DNA from: Clostridia bacterium
Lineage (GTDB): Bacteria > Bacillota_A > Clostridia > Christensenellales > CAG-138
Length of the DNA stretch: 11,883 bases
NCBI GenBank assembly: GCA_017459315.1
Contig: JAFUDD010000027.1
Span: forward strand, 1-11,883
Direction of reading: 5' to 3'
How positions within the stretch are numbered: the stretch's first letter is position 1; the number at the start of each line of letters is the position of its first letter. The position numbers and the translations under genes are program-made. The notes under the pieces were generated by a model. That model did no database searches, was not told the origin of the DNA, and was given only the letters and a program-made list of their open reading frames with translations. Positions 1-6,570 of the stretch are shown piece by piece.

Positions 1-13
1 GTTACGCTTTATC

Positions 14-136
14 GTGATAAACCCACATAGTGATGACGGAATAGCACGCGTCGGTCCCTTCAAAACCAAGCCCGCGTCGACGGGACGGTTGCGAAAATCG
101 CAGTGTATCCACCTGCCGAGAGGCGGGTCTTATCAC
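14..136 (+). ncRNA. Candidate structured small RNA, possibly 6S-like
   Basis: No convincing protein is encoded here, but the stretch folds on itself. GTGATAAACCC (14-24) pairs with GGGTCTTATCAC (125-136) apart from one bulged C, closing the molecule. An inner imperfect stem joins 47-58 to 82-93 with two mismatches. A small GCGA-AAA-TCGC hairpin lies at 91-101, and CCTGCC-GAGA-GGCGGG at 112-127 is an alternative hairpin that competes with the closing stem. A closed terminal stem, a large internal bubble, a small hairpin on the 3' side and an apical stem resemble the architecture of 6S RNA, the RNA polymerase-binding regulator. I do not recognise the primary sequence with certainty, and the 5' end may lie outside the window. 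The strand is assumed from the downstream tRNA; the palindromic nature would also allow a minus-strand RNA. No canonical terminator follows, only T6 at 160-165. Confidence 0.35.
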
Positions 137-176
137 AAATGGCGGACGGCACTTCGGGATTTTTTCAGAAAAAGAT

Positions 177-250
177 TGCCGAATTGTGTAATGGTAGCAC
201 CTACGACTCTGACTCGTATTGTCTAGGTTCGAATCCTAGTTCGGCAGCCA
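177..250 (+). tRNA. tRNA-Gln (anticodon CUG)
   Basis: A full cloverleaf is visible. The acceptor stem TGCCGAA (177-183) pairs with TTCGGCA (240-246), followed by discriminator G247 and an encoded CCA (248-250). The D stem is GTG/CAC (186-188 with 198-200). The anticodon stem TACGA/TCGTA (202-206 with 214-218) encloses the loop CTCTGAC with anticodon CTG at 209-211, which reads CAG glutamine codons. The T arm CTAGG-TTCGAAT-CCTAG spans 223-239. No clear promoter is seen directly upstream, so it may be cotranscribed with the RNA-like element to its left. Confidence 0.96.
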
Positions 251-253
251 AAT

Positions 254-280
254 ACCGCTTCCTTCGGGGAGCGGTTTTTT
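254..280 (+). terminator. Intrinsic terminator after tRNA-Gln
   Basis: A nine-pair stem (254-262 with 267-275, containing one T-G wobble) is capped by a stable TTCG tetraloop (263-266) and followed by a T tract at 275-280. It begins four bases after the encoded CCA, so it ends the tRNA transcript. Confidence 0.93.
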
Positions 281-322
281 GTATTGTATTAAGGATTTTT
301 TGCAAAGAAAGGGGCAGATTTC

Positions 323-351
323 TTGACAGAAGAATGTAAACCTGCTATTAT
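323..351 (+). promoter_or_regulatory. Sigma-A-type promoter for the CHAP-like protein
   Basis: A perfect TTGACA -35 box (323-328) and a TATTAT -10 box (346-351) are separated by 17 bases. Transcription would start near 358, giving a leader of about 36 nt before the start codon at 394. An overlapping TATAAT at 351-356 would need a 22-base spacer and is less likely to be the -10. Confidence 0.85.
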
Positions 352-393
352 ATAATTCATAAAACGTTAATATTATTTCAGAAAGGTGCATGG

Positions 394-1293
394 ATGCAAA
401 AAGCTGGGCTTTTTGCCGCTTTACTGCTGTTGGTCGGCACGATGTGTGTAACGCCTATGGCACTGGCGGAGACAAATGCATATGCAGTTTTGACCGAGTT
501 GCCTGATGGCGACGCGATGAGTTATGTTGCAGCTCTCGAATCCTCCGAGAAAGAGCGAAAATTACCGTCCTATACACGCGGCCTCGAATACTGGGAAGCA
601 ACGCGGAGCAGTGTTGCCTTGACCGGCAATATCGGTAAGGACGTTTTGGCTGTCGCAAGATCGCAGGTTGGCTATATGGCAGATCAGAAAGATTGGCTGC
701 CGGATGAAGAGGGACTCGAATCCTATACCCGCTATGGCGATTGGTATGGTTCAAAATATTGTGACTGGTGCGACGCGTTTGTATCGTTCTGTGTATATTA
801 TGCGGGGCTTACGGATTATCCGAGTGAAATGTCCTGTATGCGGCATGAAACCGATCTTAAAGCCGCCGGCTATTGGCGTGATTGGAATGAATACATTCCG
901 GAAGCTGGGGATTTGGCGTTTGTGAAAGCTGACAAGACCATAAGTTTTTCCTCTCATGCAGGTATCGTTGAGATGGTGCTGCCAGCGACGGAAACGGAAC
1001 CTGCGCGGCTCGTTCTGATTGAAGGCAACGTCAAAGATCCATGGCAAAATAATAATGTTGTTTCACGCCGTGTTCGCTATTTCGATGAAGTGATCGGCTA
1101 TGGTACCTACGTTAAGCGCGATCCGTTGCCCGCCACATTATCTGCTCGTCTCGACAACGTTCCGCATTTAATGCGCGTTGATGCCGAACCGGTTTGGGAG
1201 GTGCTCGAATTCATCGGCGCCGCCGATACGCCGTATGCACGCGAAAAGTTCCCCGAAAAATTTGCTGAGGCCGAAACAGGCGAGACAAAGTAA
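394..1293 (+). CDS. Secreted CHAP-domain-like amidase/peptidase
   Basis: The 299-residue protein is exported. Residues 1-25 form a signal peptide with a hydrophobic core and a likely cut after MALA. Residues about 80-242 look like a CHAP (NlpC/P60-superfamily) hydrolase: an alpha-helical VARSQVGY start, then YCDWCDAFVSFCV with probable nucleophile C126, SSHAGIVE with H188 as probable general base, and EGN at 210-212 as a probable third polar position. CHAP enzymes cut peptidoglycan cross-bridges or amide bonds. No SH3b or other wall-binding module is seen; the last 50 residues are unassigned. AAAGG at 382-386 sits seven bases before the ATG at 394, and an out-of-frame ATG at 390 is ignored. 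It is a single-gene transcript between its own promoter and terminator. The superfamily is fairly secure; substrate and role (wall turnover, spore germination or defence) are not shown. Confidence 0.82.
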   Translation: MQKAGLFAALLLLVGTMCVTPMALAETNAYAVLTELPDGDAMSYVAALESSEKERKLPSYTRGLEYWEATRSSVALTGNIGKDVLAVARSQVGYMADQKDWLPDEEGLESYTRYGDWYGSKYCDWCDAFVSFCVYYAGLTDYPSEMSCMRHETDLKAAGYWRDWNEYIPEAGDLAFVKADKTISFSSHAGIVEMVLPATETEPARLVLIEGNVKDPWQNNNVVSRRVRYFDEVIGYGTYVKRDPLPATLSARLDNVPHLMRVDAEPVWEVLEFIGAADTPYAREKFPEKFAEAETGETK

Positions 1294-1337
1294 CACTTTA
1301 TATTTCTGCTCTCCTTGGGCTAACGGAATACAGAACC

Positions 1338-1366
1338 AAAAGCGACGGAATCCCCGCCGCTTTTTT
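1338..1366 (+). terminator. Intrinsic terminator after the CHAP-like gene
   Basis: AAGCGACGG (1340-1348) pairs with CCGCCGCTT (1354-1362) with one A-C mismatch around an AATCC loop. Leading As (1338-1339) extend the pairing into the T tract at 1361-1366. It lies 45 bases past the stop codon. Confidence 0.88.
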
Positions 1367-1372
1367 GCACAC

Positions 1373-1398
1373 AAAAACGGACGGTATGAAACCGTCCG
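1373..1398 (-). terminator. Intrinsic terminator after the MraY-like gene
   Basis: On the minus strand CGGACGGT (complement of 1391-1398) pairs with ACCGTCCG (complement of 1378-1385) around a five-base loop, and five Ts follow (complement of 1373-1377). It lies 16 bases past the minus-strand stop codon and is separate from the plus-strand terminator at 1338-1366, so the convergent genes each have their own stop. Confidence 0.88.
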
Positions 1399-1414
1399 CA
1401 ATGCGTGAGCCGCC

Positions 1415-2371
1415 TTACAGCGACGTGATGTACCACAGCAGCGAGCAAATGACTTGGATGATCGCAAATCGGATCACGACCTGCGTGTCCGACCAACCGT
1501 GGTTCTTGCGGGCTTCGTCGTGCAGCGGCGTGCGGATCTTGGTCAGGAACTTGACGTGCAAAAACCGCATGATCGATACCTTGACAAGGCCTGTGATCCC
1601 GTCGAACAGGAATACCGCGCACAGCAGCAGCCAGCAGAACGGATGCTGCGTTTTCATCGCCAAAATCGCCAGCAGCACACCGAGCGGCCGCGAGCCTGCA
1701 TCGCCCATCAGCACCTTGCTCGTACTGGCGTTGTACAGCAGATAGGAGACGATAACCGCGGCAAAGAGCAGAATGTAGCCATGGTATTCCGACGCCAGTT
1801 CGTTCGGATAGATCAGCAGCATGGAGAGCAGCGAAACAAGCCCGACCGAGCCGGACAGCCCGTCTACGCCGTCGGTGCAGTTGACCGCGTTGATGCTGAC
1901 CCAGACGAGAACCGTCGCCAAAAGTGCGTAGACGACCGGGTGCAGAGCAACGGCCGCAGTGCCGAAGTAGATCGTCGTCGGATTGTGGAACAGGAAGATC
2001 ACACCCACAAGGACGGAAATCACAAGGTCGATCAGCCCTTTCTTGTACTCCGACCACGGATTCTTCGAGGCGTCGTCCAGATAGCCGCTGAGCATTTCAA
2101 AGATCAGCAGCAGCGCATAGAACATGAATTCAAGACTGAACGGAATGAACAGCACGGCGCTGACAAGGAATGAGATCAGCATGATCAGACCGACGCCGCG
2201 CACCTTGCCCTTGGACAGCTCGCCGTTGACGGCATTTACACGGCCCTGATCGCGCGGCAGAAACGGGAAGTCGATGTGCAACAGCACGGTGGTGAGAACA
2301 AAGGAGAACAGCGTGTATACCGCAAACAGGTGCGGTTCGTCGATCCATTGCAGCAAAAATTGATGCAGCAT
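1415..2371 (-). CDS. MraY-like polyprenyl-phosphate sugar-1-phosphate transferase
   Basis: A 318-residue, strongly hydrophobic protein with about nine to ten membrane segments, of the MraY/WecA (PNPT) family. These enzymes move a phospho-sugar from a UDP-linked donor to undecaprenyl phosphate at the inner face of the membrane. Visible motifs are LDD at 98-100 (the paired catalytic aspartates), NAVNCTDGVDGLSG at 161-174 (third conserved Asp, D167), MGDAGS at 222-227, and TPLHDEARKNHGWSD at 281-295. The last matches the MraY TPxHHH...GWxE region but keeps only the first histidine (H284) and has one extra residue. MraY itself makes lipid I, but this gene is isolated from any mur/division cluster, so it may be a paralog acting on another donor. 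The ATG at 2371 is preceded by AAAGGA (complement of 2381-2386) nine bases away. The open frame continues upstream without a start signal and is not used. Confidence 0.85.
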   Translation of the reverse strand: MLHQFLLQWIDEPHLFAVYTLFSFVLTTVLLHIDFPFLPRDQGRVNAVNGELSKGKVRGVGLIMLISFLVSAVLFIPFSLEFMFYALLLIFEMLSGYLDDASKNPWSEYKKGLIDLVISVLVGVIFLFHNPTTIYFGTAAVALHPVVYALLATVLVWVSINAVNCTDGVDGLSGSVGLVSLLSMLLIYPNELASEYHGYILLFAAVIVSYLLYNASTSKVLMGDAGSRPLGVLLAILAMKTQHPFCWLLLCAVFLFDGITGLVKVSIMRFLHVKFLTKIRTPLHDEARKNHGWSDTQVVIRFAIIQVICSLLWYITSL

Positions 2372-2401
2372 GTCTATTTTTCCTTTCCGGATGATGCTCG
2401 T

Positions 2402-2430
2402 ATTATAGTATAAATCGCTTTCACTTTCAA
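2402..2430 (-). promoter_or_regulatory. Sigma-A-type promoter for the MraY-like gene
   Basis: Read on the minus strand, TTGAAA (complement of 2425-2430) and a perfect TATAAT (complement of 2402-2407) are exactly 17 bases apart. The leader would be about 25 nt and carries the AAAGGA ribosome binding site. It diverges from the promoter at 2518-2546; the 87 bases between the two show no obvious operator palindrome. Confidence 0.87.
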
Positions 2431-2517
2431 TAGGGGATCTCCGGTATTTCGCACGAAAACGGACAAAGCATCGGACAGCGAACTTGTGAACGTGTTGTGG
2501 AAATCTTCCCTTGGGGC

Positions 2518-2546
2518 TTGAAAGATCGGAAAAAAGAGGGTATAAT
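2518..2546 (+). promoter_or_regulatory. Sigma-A-type promoter for the small P-loop gene
   Basis: TTGAAA (2518-2523) and TATAAT (2541-2546) are separated by 17 bases. The leader is about 23 nt and contains GGGAGGT at 2563-2569. This promoter probably also feeds the S41 protease gene downstream, to the extent that transcription passes the hairpin at 3016-3045. Confidence 0.88.
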
Positions 2547-2575
2547 AACGACAGATTCAACAGGGAGGTGCTGTC

Positions 2576-2992
2576 GTGATACAAATTATTTTCGGGGAAA
2601 AGGGAACCGGTAAAACCAAATTGATGTTGGAGCTTGCCAACCGTGCGGCCAAGGAGGCCAAGGGCAGCGTTGTCTTTATCGACGACGATGATCGGTACAT
2701 GTTCGATCTGAATTTGGCGATTCGGTTTATCAACGGTGTGGAATACGGCATTACGGGGCCGAAGACCTTCTACGGATTCCTCAGCGGGATCGCCGCATCC
2801 GACCACGACCTCGAATATGTGTTTGTTGACGGATTCCTGAGCCTCGTTCGTCACGATCTTGTGACCCTTGAGGATCTTTTCAAACAGCTCGAAACGTTTA
2901 CCGAGCAGCATTCGATCACGCTCACGCTGTGCGTCAGCGGCGCAGTCGAAACGCTTCCGCCGTTTCTGCGGCAATACGCACTCGCGCTGTAA
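2576..2992 (+). CDS. Small P-loop nucleotide-binding protein, function unknown
   Basis: A 138-residue cytoplasmic protein with a Walker A loop, GEKGTGKT, at residues 7-14 straight after a short beta strand (IQIIF). A second strand ending in an aspartate run follows (VVFIDDDD, 32-39), then YVFVDGF (81-87), whose D85 is a reasonable Walker B. This layout fits a minimal RecA/KAP-like NTP-binding core. Similar short proteins in Clostridia are, from memory, often labelled ATP-binding or PilT-like, but the protein is far too short to be a PilT motor, so I give no function. The GTG start is set by GGGAGGT (2563-2569), six bases upstream; no competing start exists nearby. It lies between a divergent MraY-like gene and an S41 protease gene 66 bases downstream, so cotranscription with the protease is possible. 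Confidence 0.8.
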   Translation: MIQIIFGEKGTGKTKLMLELANRAAKEAKGSVVFIDDDDRYMFDLNLAIRFINGVEYGITGPKTFYGFLSGIAASDHDLEYVFVDGFLSLVRHDLVTLEDLFKQLETFTEQHSITLTLCVSGAVETLPPFLRQYALAL

Positions 2993-3015
2993 GCCCATCT
3001 TTTATCGGAAAGGAC

Positions 3016-3045
3016 GGAGCGTGTCGGGTTCGATACGCTCCTTTT
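3016..3045 (+). terminator. Terminator-like hairpin between P-loop gene and S41 protease
   Basis: An 11-pair stem (3016-3026 with 3031-3041, one G-T wobble) with a GGTT loop is followed by only four Ts (3042-3045). It can end the P-loop transcript or act as a partial terminator. A second perfect inverted repeat, CTTTTGT-AAA-ACAAAAG (3041-3057), begins at its 3' foot, takes up its T run, and ends one base before the ATG at 3059. Confidence 0.7.
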
Positions 3046-3058
3046 GTAAAACAAAAGC

Positions 3059-4273
3059 ATGGAAACCGTTCGGTACGAAACAACTCCGAAACAGCCGCAA
3101 AAAAAACGCAGACGCCGTCGCTGGCCGTGGATTCTGTGGCTTATTTCGCTTGCGCTGACGGCGGCGCTCACCTACTGGATCACCATCCGGTCGGGTAACG
3201 CCGAAAACGTTGCGCTGCGGGAGGCGCTCGACATTATCCGTGAAAACTTCTATTTCTATGATAAGGATAACGATCGGCTGATTGAAAGCGCCATCGACGG
3301 CATGACCTATTCGCTCGACGATGTCTATTCGACGTATTACACCGAAGAGGAATATGCCGCGCTCACCAAATCCAACTCCGGCTATTACACCGGCATCGGC
3401 GTCGTGGTTCGGCAGCTGGAGACCGGCGTGTTTGAAATCGAATCGGTTTACCCCGATACGCCCGCCGAGGACGCCGGCATTTTAGAGGGCGATCTGCTGC
3501 TTGCCATCAACGATACGGCAGCGGAAGGACTTGATCTGAGTACGTTTCTCGACGCTATGCACAGCGAGGACGGCGCCGAAAACACGCTGCTGCTCGAGCG
3601 GAACGGAGAACGTCTGTCCGCTGCGGTCACCGCACGGGAAATCTACGCGCCGACCGTGAGCTATCGGATGCAAACCGATACAATCGGCTACATCTATCTT
3701 TCGGGCTTCCACGGCCATTGCGTGGACGAGGTAAAGGACGCGATTGAGGAGCTGAAGGAGCAGGGGATGCAGTCGCTGATCTTCGATGTGCGCGACAACC
3801 CCGGCGGCTCGCTGTATGATGTCTGCGATATTGCCGATCTGTTTTTAGACAAGGATCTTGTGATCACGTCGCTGCGCTCGCGCACCGAAAAGGACGAGGT
3901 GTTTAAAACTAAGGCCGCAGGGCATACGTTTCCAATGGTGCTGCTCGTCAACGGCGATTCTGCTTCGGCCAGCGAGCTTCTGTCCGGCGCGCTGCAGGAT
4001 CACAACCGCGCACATTTGATCGGCACACAGACGTACGGCAAGGGTATCGTCCAATCTTATATCCCGGTTTTGGCGACGAACGGTTATATCAAGATCACGA
4101 CCGAGGCGTACTATACGCCGAACGGCGTGTGTATCCATGGCGTCGGTATCACGCCGGACGAGGTCGTCGAAAACCCGGAAGAAGCCTCGCACTATCTGAT
4201 CGGAAAAATCCCGGAGGGCATGGATCTGCAGCTTTCGGCGGCGATCCGTTACCTTGCGGAGAACGCAAACTGA
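3059..4273 (+). CDS. S41 C-terminal processing protease with PDZ domain
   Basis: A 404-residue membrane-anchored serine protease of the CtpA/CtpB family. Residues 15-21 are a basic patch (KKRRRRR) followed by one membrane segment (about 22-44), putting the catalytic part outside the membrane. A helical region with the DDVYSTYYT element (87-95) leads into a PDZ domain (about 105-195, GIGVVV and TPAEDAG). The S41 core follows (about 205-375): DVRDNPGGSL, then SASASE with probable catalytic serine S303, and GTQTYGKGIVQ with the catalytic lysine K328 and Q332. The length is usual for the family. Homologs in Bacillus cut SpoIVFA in sporulation signalling; whether this one does is unknown. A TAA at 3047-3049 blocks an earlier start, so ATG 3059 is the only good choice, yet it lacks a ribosome binding site and sits directly behind two hairpins. 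Confidence 0.92.
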   Translation: METVRYETTPKQPQKKRRRRRWPWILWLISLALTAALTYWITIRSGNAENVALREALDIIRENFYFYDKDNDRLIESAIDGMTYSLDDVYSTYYTEEEYAALTKSNSGYYTGIGVVVRQLETGVFEIESVYPDTPAEDAGILEGDLLLAINDTAAEGLDLSTFLDAMHSEDGAENTLLLERNGERLSAAVTAREIYAPTVSYRMQTDTIGYIYLSGFHGHCVDEVKDAIEELKEQGMQSLIFDVRDNPGGSLYDVCDIADLFLDKDLVITSLRSRTEKDEVFKTKAAGHTFPMVLLVNGDSASASELLSGALQDHNRAHLIGTQTYGKGIVQSYIPVLATNGYIKITTEAYYTPNGVCIHGVGITPDEVVENPEEASHYLIGKIPEGMDLQLSAAIRYLAENAN

Positions 4274-4315
4274 ACCGATTTTCCCGAAAAATCGAAAAAA
4301 CACGGAAAGTTAAGG

Positions 4316-4344
4316 TTTACAGACGGAAAATTTTCTGTTATACT
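4316..4344 (+). promoter_or_regulatory. Sigma-A-type promoter for the EF-G-like gene
   Basis: TTTACA (4316-4321) and TATACT (4339-4344) are 17 bases apart. The transcript would have a leader of about 70 nt. The promoter lies in the 147-base gap after the S41 protease, so the GTPase gene is likely an independent unit. Confidence 0.8.
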
Positions 4345-4420
4345 CAGTAATGACTATCATGGCATCATCCGGGTAGCGGAATGGAAATCAGGAAAAGCAA
4401 ACCATACAGGTGGAACACAA

Positions 4421-6478
4421 ATGAAATTTTACACCGCGAATGAAATTCGCAACATCGGTATCTTTGGACACGGCGGCGAAGGCAAGACCACGCTGACCGA
4501 GGCCATGCTCTACAATGCGGGCCTTGTAGACCGTTTCCCGAACAACGCTCCGACGACGGACTTCGATCCCGAAGAGCTGAAGCGCAATATCTCCATCAAC
4601 ATGGCTGTCGCTCCGCTCGAGTGGAAGAACACCAAGATCAACCTGATCGACGCGCCGGGCTTCTTTGATTTCTACGGCGAAGTCACCGCGGCGATGGAGC
4701 TTTGCGATGCGGCGCTGATCGTGGTCGGCGCGGTTTCCGGCCCGGTCGTCGGCGCCGAAAAGGCGATGGCTATGTGCAAGGCGCGCAAAAAGCCCCGCAT
4801 GATGGTCATTAACCAGATGGATCGTGAAAACGCGAACTTCGATAAGGTCATGAACGAAGCGCGCGAAAAGATCGGCAACGACGTGGTGCCGATCCAGCTT
4901 CCCATCGTCGAGGGCGGCGTTTTCAAGGGCTATGTCGATATTCTGAATATGACCGCCAAGCTGTTTGACGGCAAGAACGAAAAGGACGCGCCGGTTCCCG
5001 CTTCCCTCAAGGACGAAGCCGAGTCCTTGCTCGAACAGCTCACCGAAGCGGCCGCGAATGCGGATGAAGAACTGCTGATGGAGTACCTCGAAACGTTCGA
5101 GCTTTCCCATGAGCAGATTCTGCAGGGCCTTTCCAAGGGCGCTCTGGACGGCGATATCACGCCCGTCTGCTGCACGTCCGCCGTCAACAACGTCGGCGTC
5201 ATTCAGCTGTTGAACAATATCGTTCATTATCTGCCCACCGCAGCCGAGAGCAAGCTCCCGAAGGCGTTCAAGGACGGCAAAGAGATCGAGCTCACGCGGG
5301 ACGGCAAGATGGTCTGCTCCATCTACAAGACTGTCAACGATCAGTTCGGCAAATACAGCATTGTCAAGGTCCATCGCGGCACCCTCGATGCGACCGTTCC
5401 GCTGTACAATGTAAACGCTGAGAAGAGCGAGAAGCCCACCGCGCCCGTTCTGATGCGCGGCAAGAAGTCCATCGCGGTTGATAAGCTCAATGCGGGCGAT
5501 ATCGGCGCGCTCCCGAAGCTCCAGCTCTCCAACACCAACGACACCCTGTGCGACGCGAGCGACGTGGTGGCGATTGAAAAGATCGCGTTCCCGGAGCCGT
5601 GCATCGGCCTCGCAGTTACCGCCAAGAAGCAGGGCGATGAGGACAAGGTCATCAGCGGCCTCAACAAGCTCCTCGAGGAAGACCCGACCATCGCGCTGGA
5701 GCGCAACAGCGAGACCGGCGACGTGCTCTTAAAGGGCCTCGGCGAGATGCACCTTGACGTAACCTGTGCCAAGCTGAAGAACAAGAACAACGTCGAAGCG
5801 CAGCTGGCTGACCCGCGCATTCCGTACCGTGAGACGATTCGCGCCATGGCGGAAGCCGAAGGCAAGCATAAAAAGCAGACCGGCGGCAGCGGTCAGTTCG
5901 GCGTCGTTCAGATGCGGTTCGAGCCGGCAGAGGAAGGCACCGATTTCGAGTTCGTCAACGCGATCGTCGGCGGCGTCGTTCCGAAGGAATACATCCCGGC
6001 TGTTGAAAAGGGTCTGCGCGAAGCGATGGTTCACGGCGTTCTGGCCGGTTACCCGATGGTCGGCATCAAGGCCACGCTGTATGACGGCAAATACCATCCG
6101 GTCGATTCCAAGGAAGTCGCCTTCAAGAGCGCGGCAAGACTGTCCTACAAGGCGGCCTGCGTCAAGGCAAACCCGGTGCTCACCGAGCCGATCTACACCT
6201 ATTATATTTGGGTGCCGAATGACAACGTCGGTGACATCATGGGCGACCTCAGCCGTCGCCGCGGCAGAATGCTCGGCATGACCCCGTCCAACGGCGGTAC
6301 CGAGATCGTTGCCGAAGCGCCGCTGTCCGAAATGTTCAAGTACGCGACCGACCTGCGCTCCATGACGCAGGCGCGCGGCTCCTTCCGCAGCGAGTTCACC
6401 CGTTACGAGGATGTGCCGGGCGATCAGGCCAAGAAGATCATCGAGGCTGCAAAGCGCGAGGACGAGGACGAAGAATAA
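4421..6478 (+). CDS. EF-G2-type translational GTPase (elongation factor G-like)
   Basis: A 685-residue protein with the five-domain EF-G layout: GTPase about 8-275, domain II about 290-385, III about 390-465, IV about 466-590, V about 591-680. The G1 loop is GHGGEGKT (16-23) instead of the canonical HIDAGKT form, switch I reads DFDPEELKRNISI (47-59), G3 is DAPGF (77-81) where canonical EF-G has DTPGH, G4 is NQMD (131-134) instead of NKMD, and G5 is CTSA (251-254). The switch I and G3 changes match the EF-G2/FusA2-like subfamily rather than translocating EF-G, whose gene normally sits in the str operon. The domain IV tip YHPVDSKE (558-565) keeps the conserved histidine. AGGTGGA (4408-4414) precedes the ATG by six bases. 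It is a monocistronic gene with its own promoter and terminator. The role is presumably ribosomal but is not established for the subfamily. Confidence 0.9.
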   Translation: MKFYTANEIRNIGIFGHGGEGKTTLTEAMLYNAGLVDRFPNNAPTTDFDPEELKRNISINMAVAPLEWKNTKINLIDAPGFFDFYGEVTAAMELCDAALIVVGAVSGPVVGAEKAMAMCKARKKPRMMVINQMDRENANFDKVMNEAREKIGNDVVPIQLPIVEGGVFKGYVDILNMTAKLFDGKNEKDAPVPASLKDEAESLLEQLTEAAANADEELLMEYLETFELSHEQILQGLSKGALDGDITPVCCTSAVNNVGVIQLLNNIVHYLPTAAESKLPKAFKDGKEIELTRDGKMVCSIYKTVNDQFGKYSIVKVHRGTLDATVPLYNVNAEKSEKPTAPVLMRGKKSIAVDKLNAGDIGALPKLQLSNTNDTLCDASDVVAIEKIAFPEPCIGLAVTAKKQGDEDKVISGLNKLLEEDPTIALERNSETGDVLLKGLGEMHLDVTCAKLKNKNNVEAQLADPRIPYRETIRAMAEAEGKHKKQTGGSGQFGVVQMRFEPAEEGTDFEFVNAIVGGVVPKEYIPAVEKGLREAMVHGVLAGYPMVGIKATLYDGKYHPVDSKEVAFKSAARLSYKAACVKANPVLTEPIYTYYIWVPNDNVGDIMGDLSRRRGRMLGMTPSNGGTEIVAEAPLSEMFKYATDLRSMTQARGSFRSEFTRYEDVPGDQAKKIIEAAKREDEDEE

Positions 6479-6494
6479 TTACCGTGTATCCGTT

Positions 6495-6523
6495 AGCGGA
6501 GAGGCAATTGCTTCTCCGCTTTT
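6495..6523 (+). terminator. Intrinsic terminator after the EF-G-like gene
   Basis: An 11-pair stem (6495-6505 with 6510-6520, one G-T wobble) has an AATT loop and the tail TTTTCCGTTTT. It separates the GTPase gene from the yqfC-recO cluster, which therefore needs its own promoter within 6524-6570. Confidence 0.9.
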
Positions 6524-6537
6524 CCGTTTTGGCACGG

Positions 6538-6565
6538 CATGAAAAACCTTTCCGCTGCATACGCT
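6538..6565 (+). promoter_or_regulatory. Possible sigma-E-like sporulation promoter for yqfC
   Basis: CATACGCT (6558-6565) matches the Bacillus sigma-E -10 consensus CATACAnT at all but one specified position, and an ATG-containing -35-like element CATGAA (6538-6543) lies 14 bases upstream. In B. subtilis yqfC and yqfD are sigma-E dependent. The -35 match is weak. If real, transcription would start at or very close to the yqfC ATG at 6571. Confidence 0.35.
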
Positions 6566-6570
6566 TGTTT

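Noticed and set aside
14..339. Two overlapping short plus-strand frames across the tRNA region
   Set aside because: Both run through the RNA-like element and tRNA-Gln, lack ribosome binding sites and show no family-like sequence.
2372..2998. Upstream extension of the MraY-like frame to about 527 residues
   Set aside because: The extension covers the divergent promoters and the antisense of the P-loop gene, while ATG 2371 has a proper ribosome binding site and promoter and gives a MraY-like N terminus.
4276..4294. Hairpin CGATTTT/AAAATCG after the S41 protease as a terminator
   Set aside because: The stem is seven AT-rich pairs and is followed by As rather than Ts on the plus strand, so it is not a standard intrinsic terminator; the protease transcript end is not identified.
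4388..5374. Long minus-strand open frame (about 328 codons) opposite the EF-G-like gene
   Set aside because: It mirrors the codon pattern of the GTPase gene, resembles no family, and has no promoter or ribosome binding site; the plus-strand product is unmistakable.
6484..6570. Earlier GTG start for yqfC
   Set aside because: The added 29 residues are encoded by the terminator hairpin after the EF-G-like gene and do not belong to the YqfC family length.
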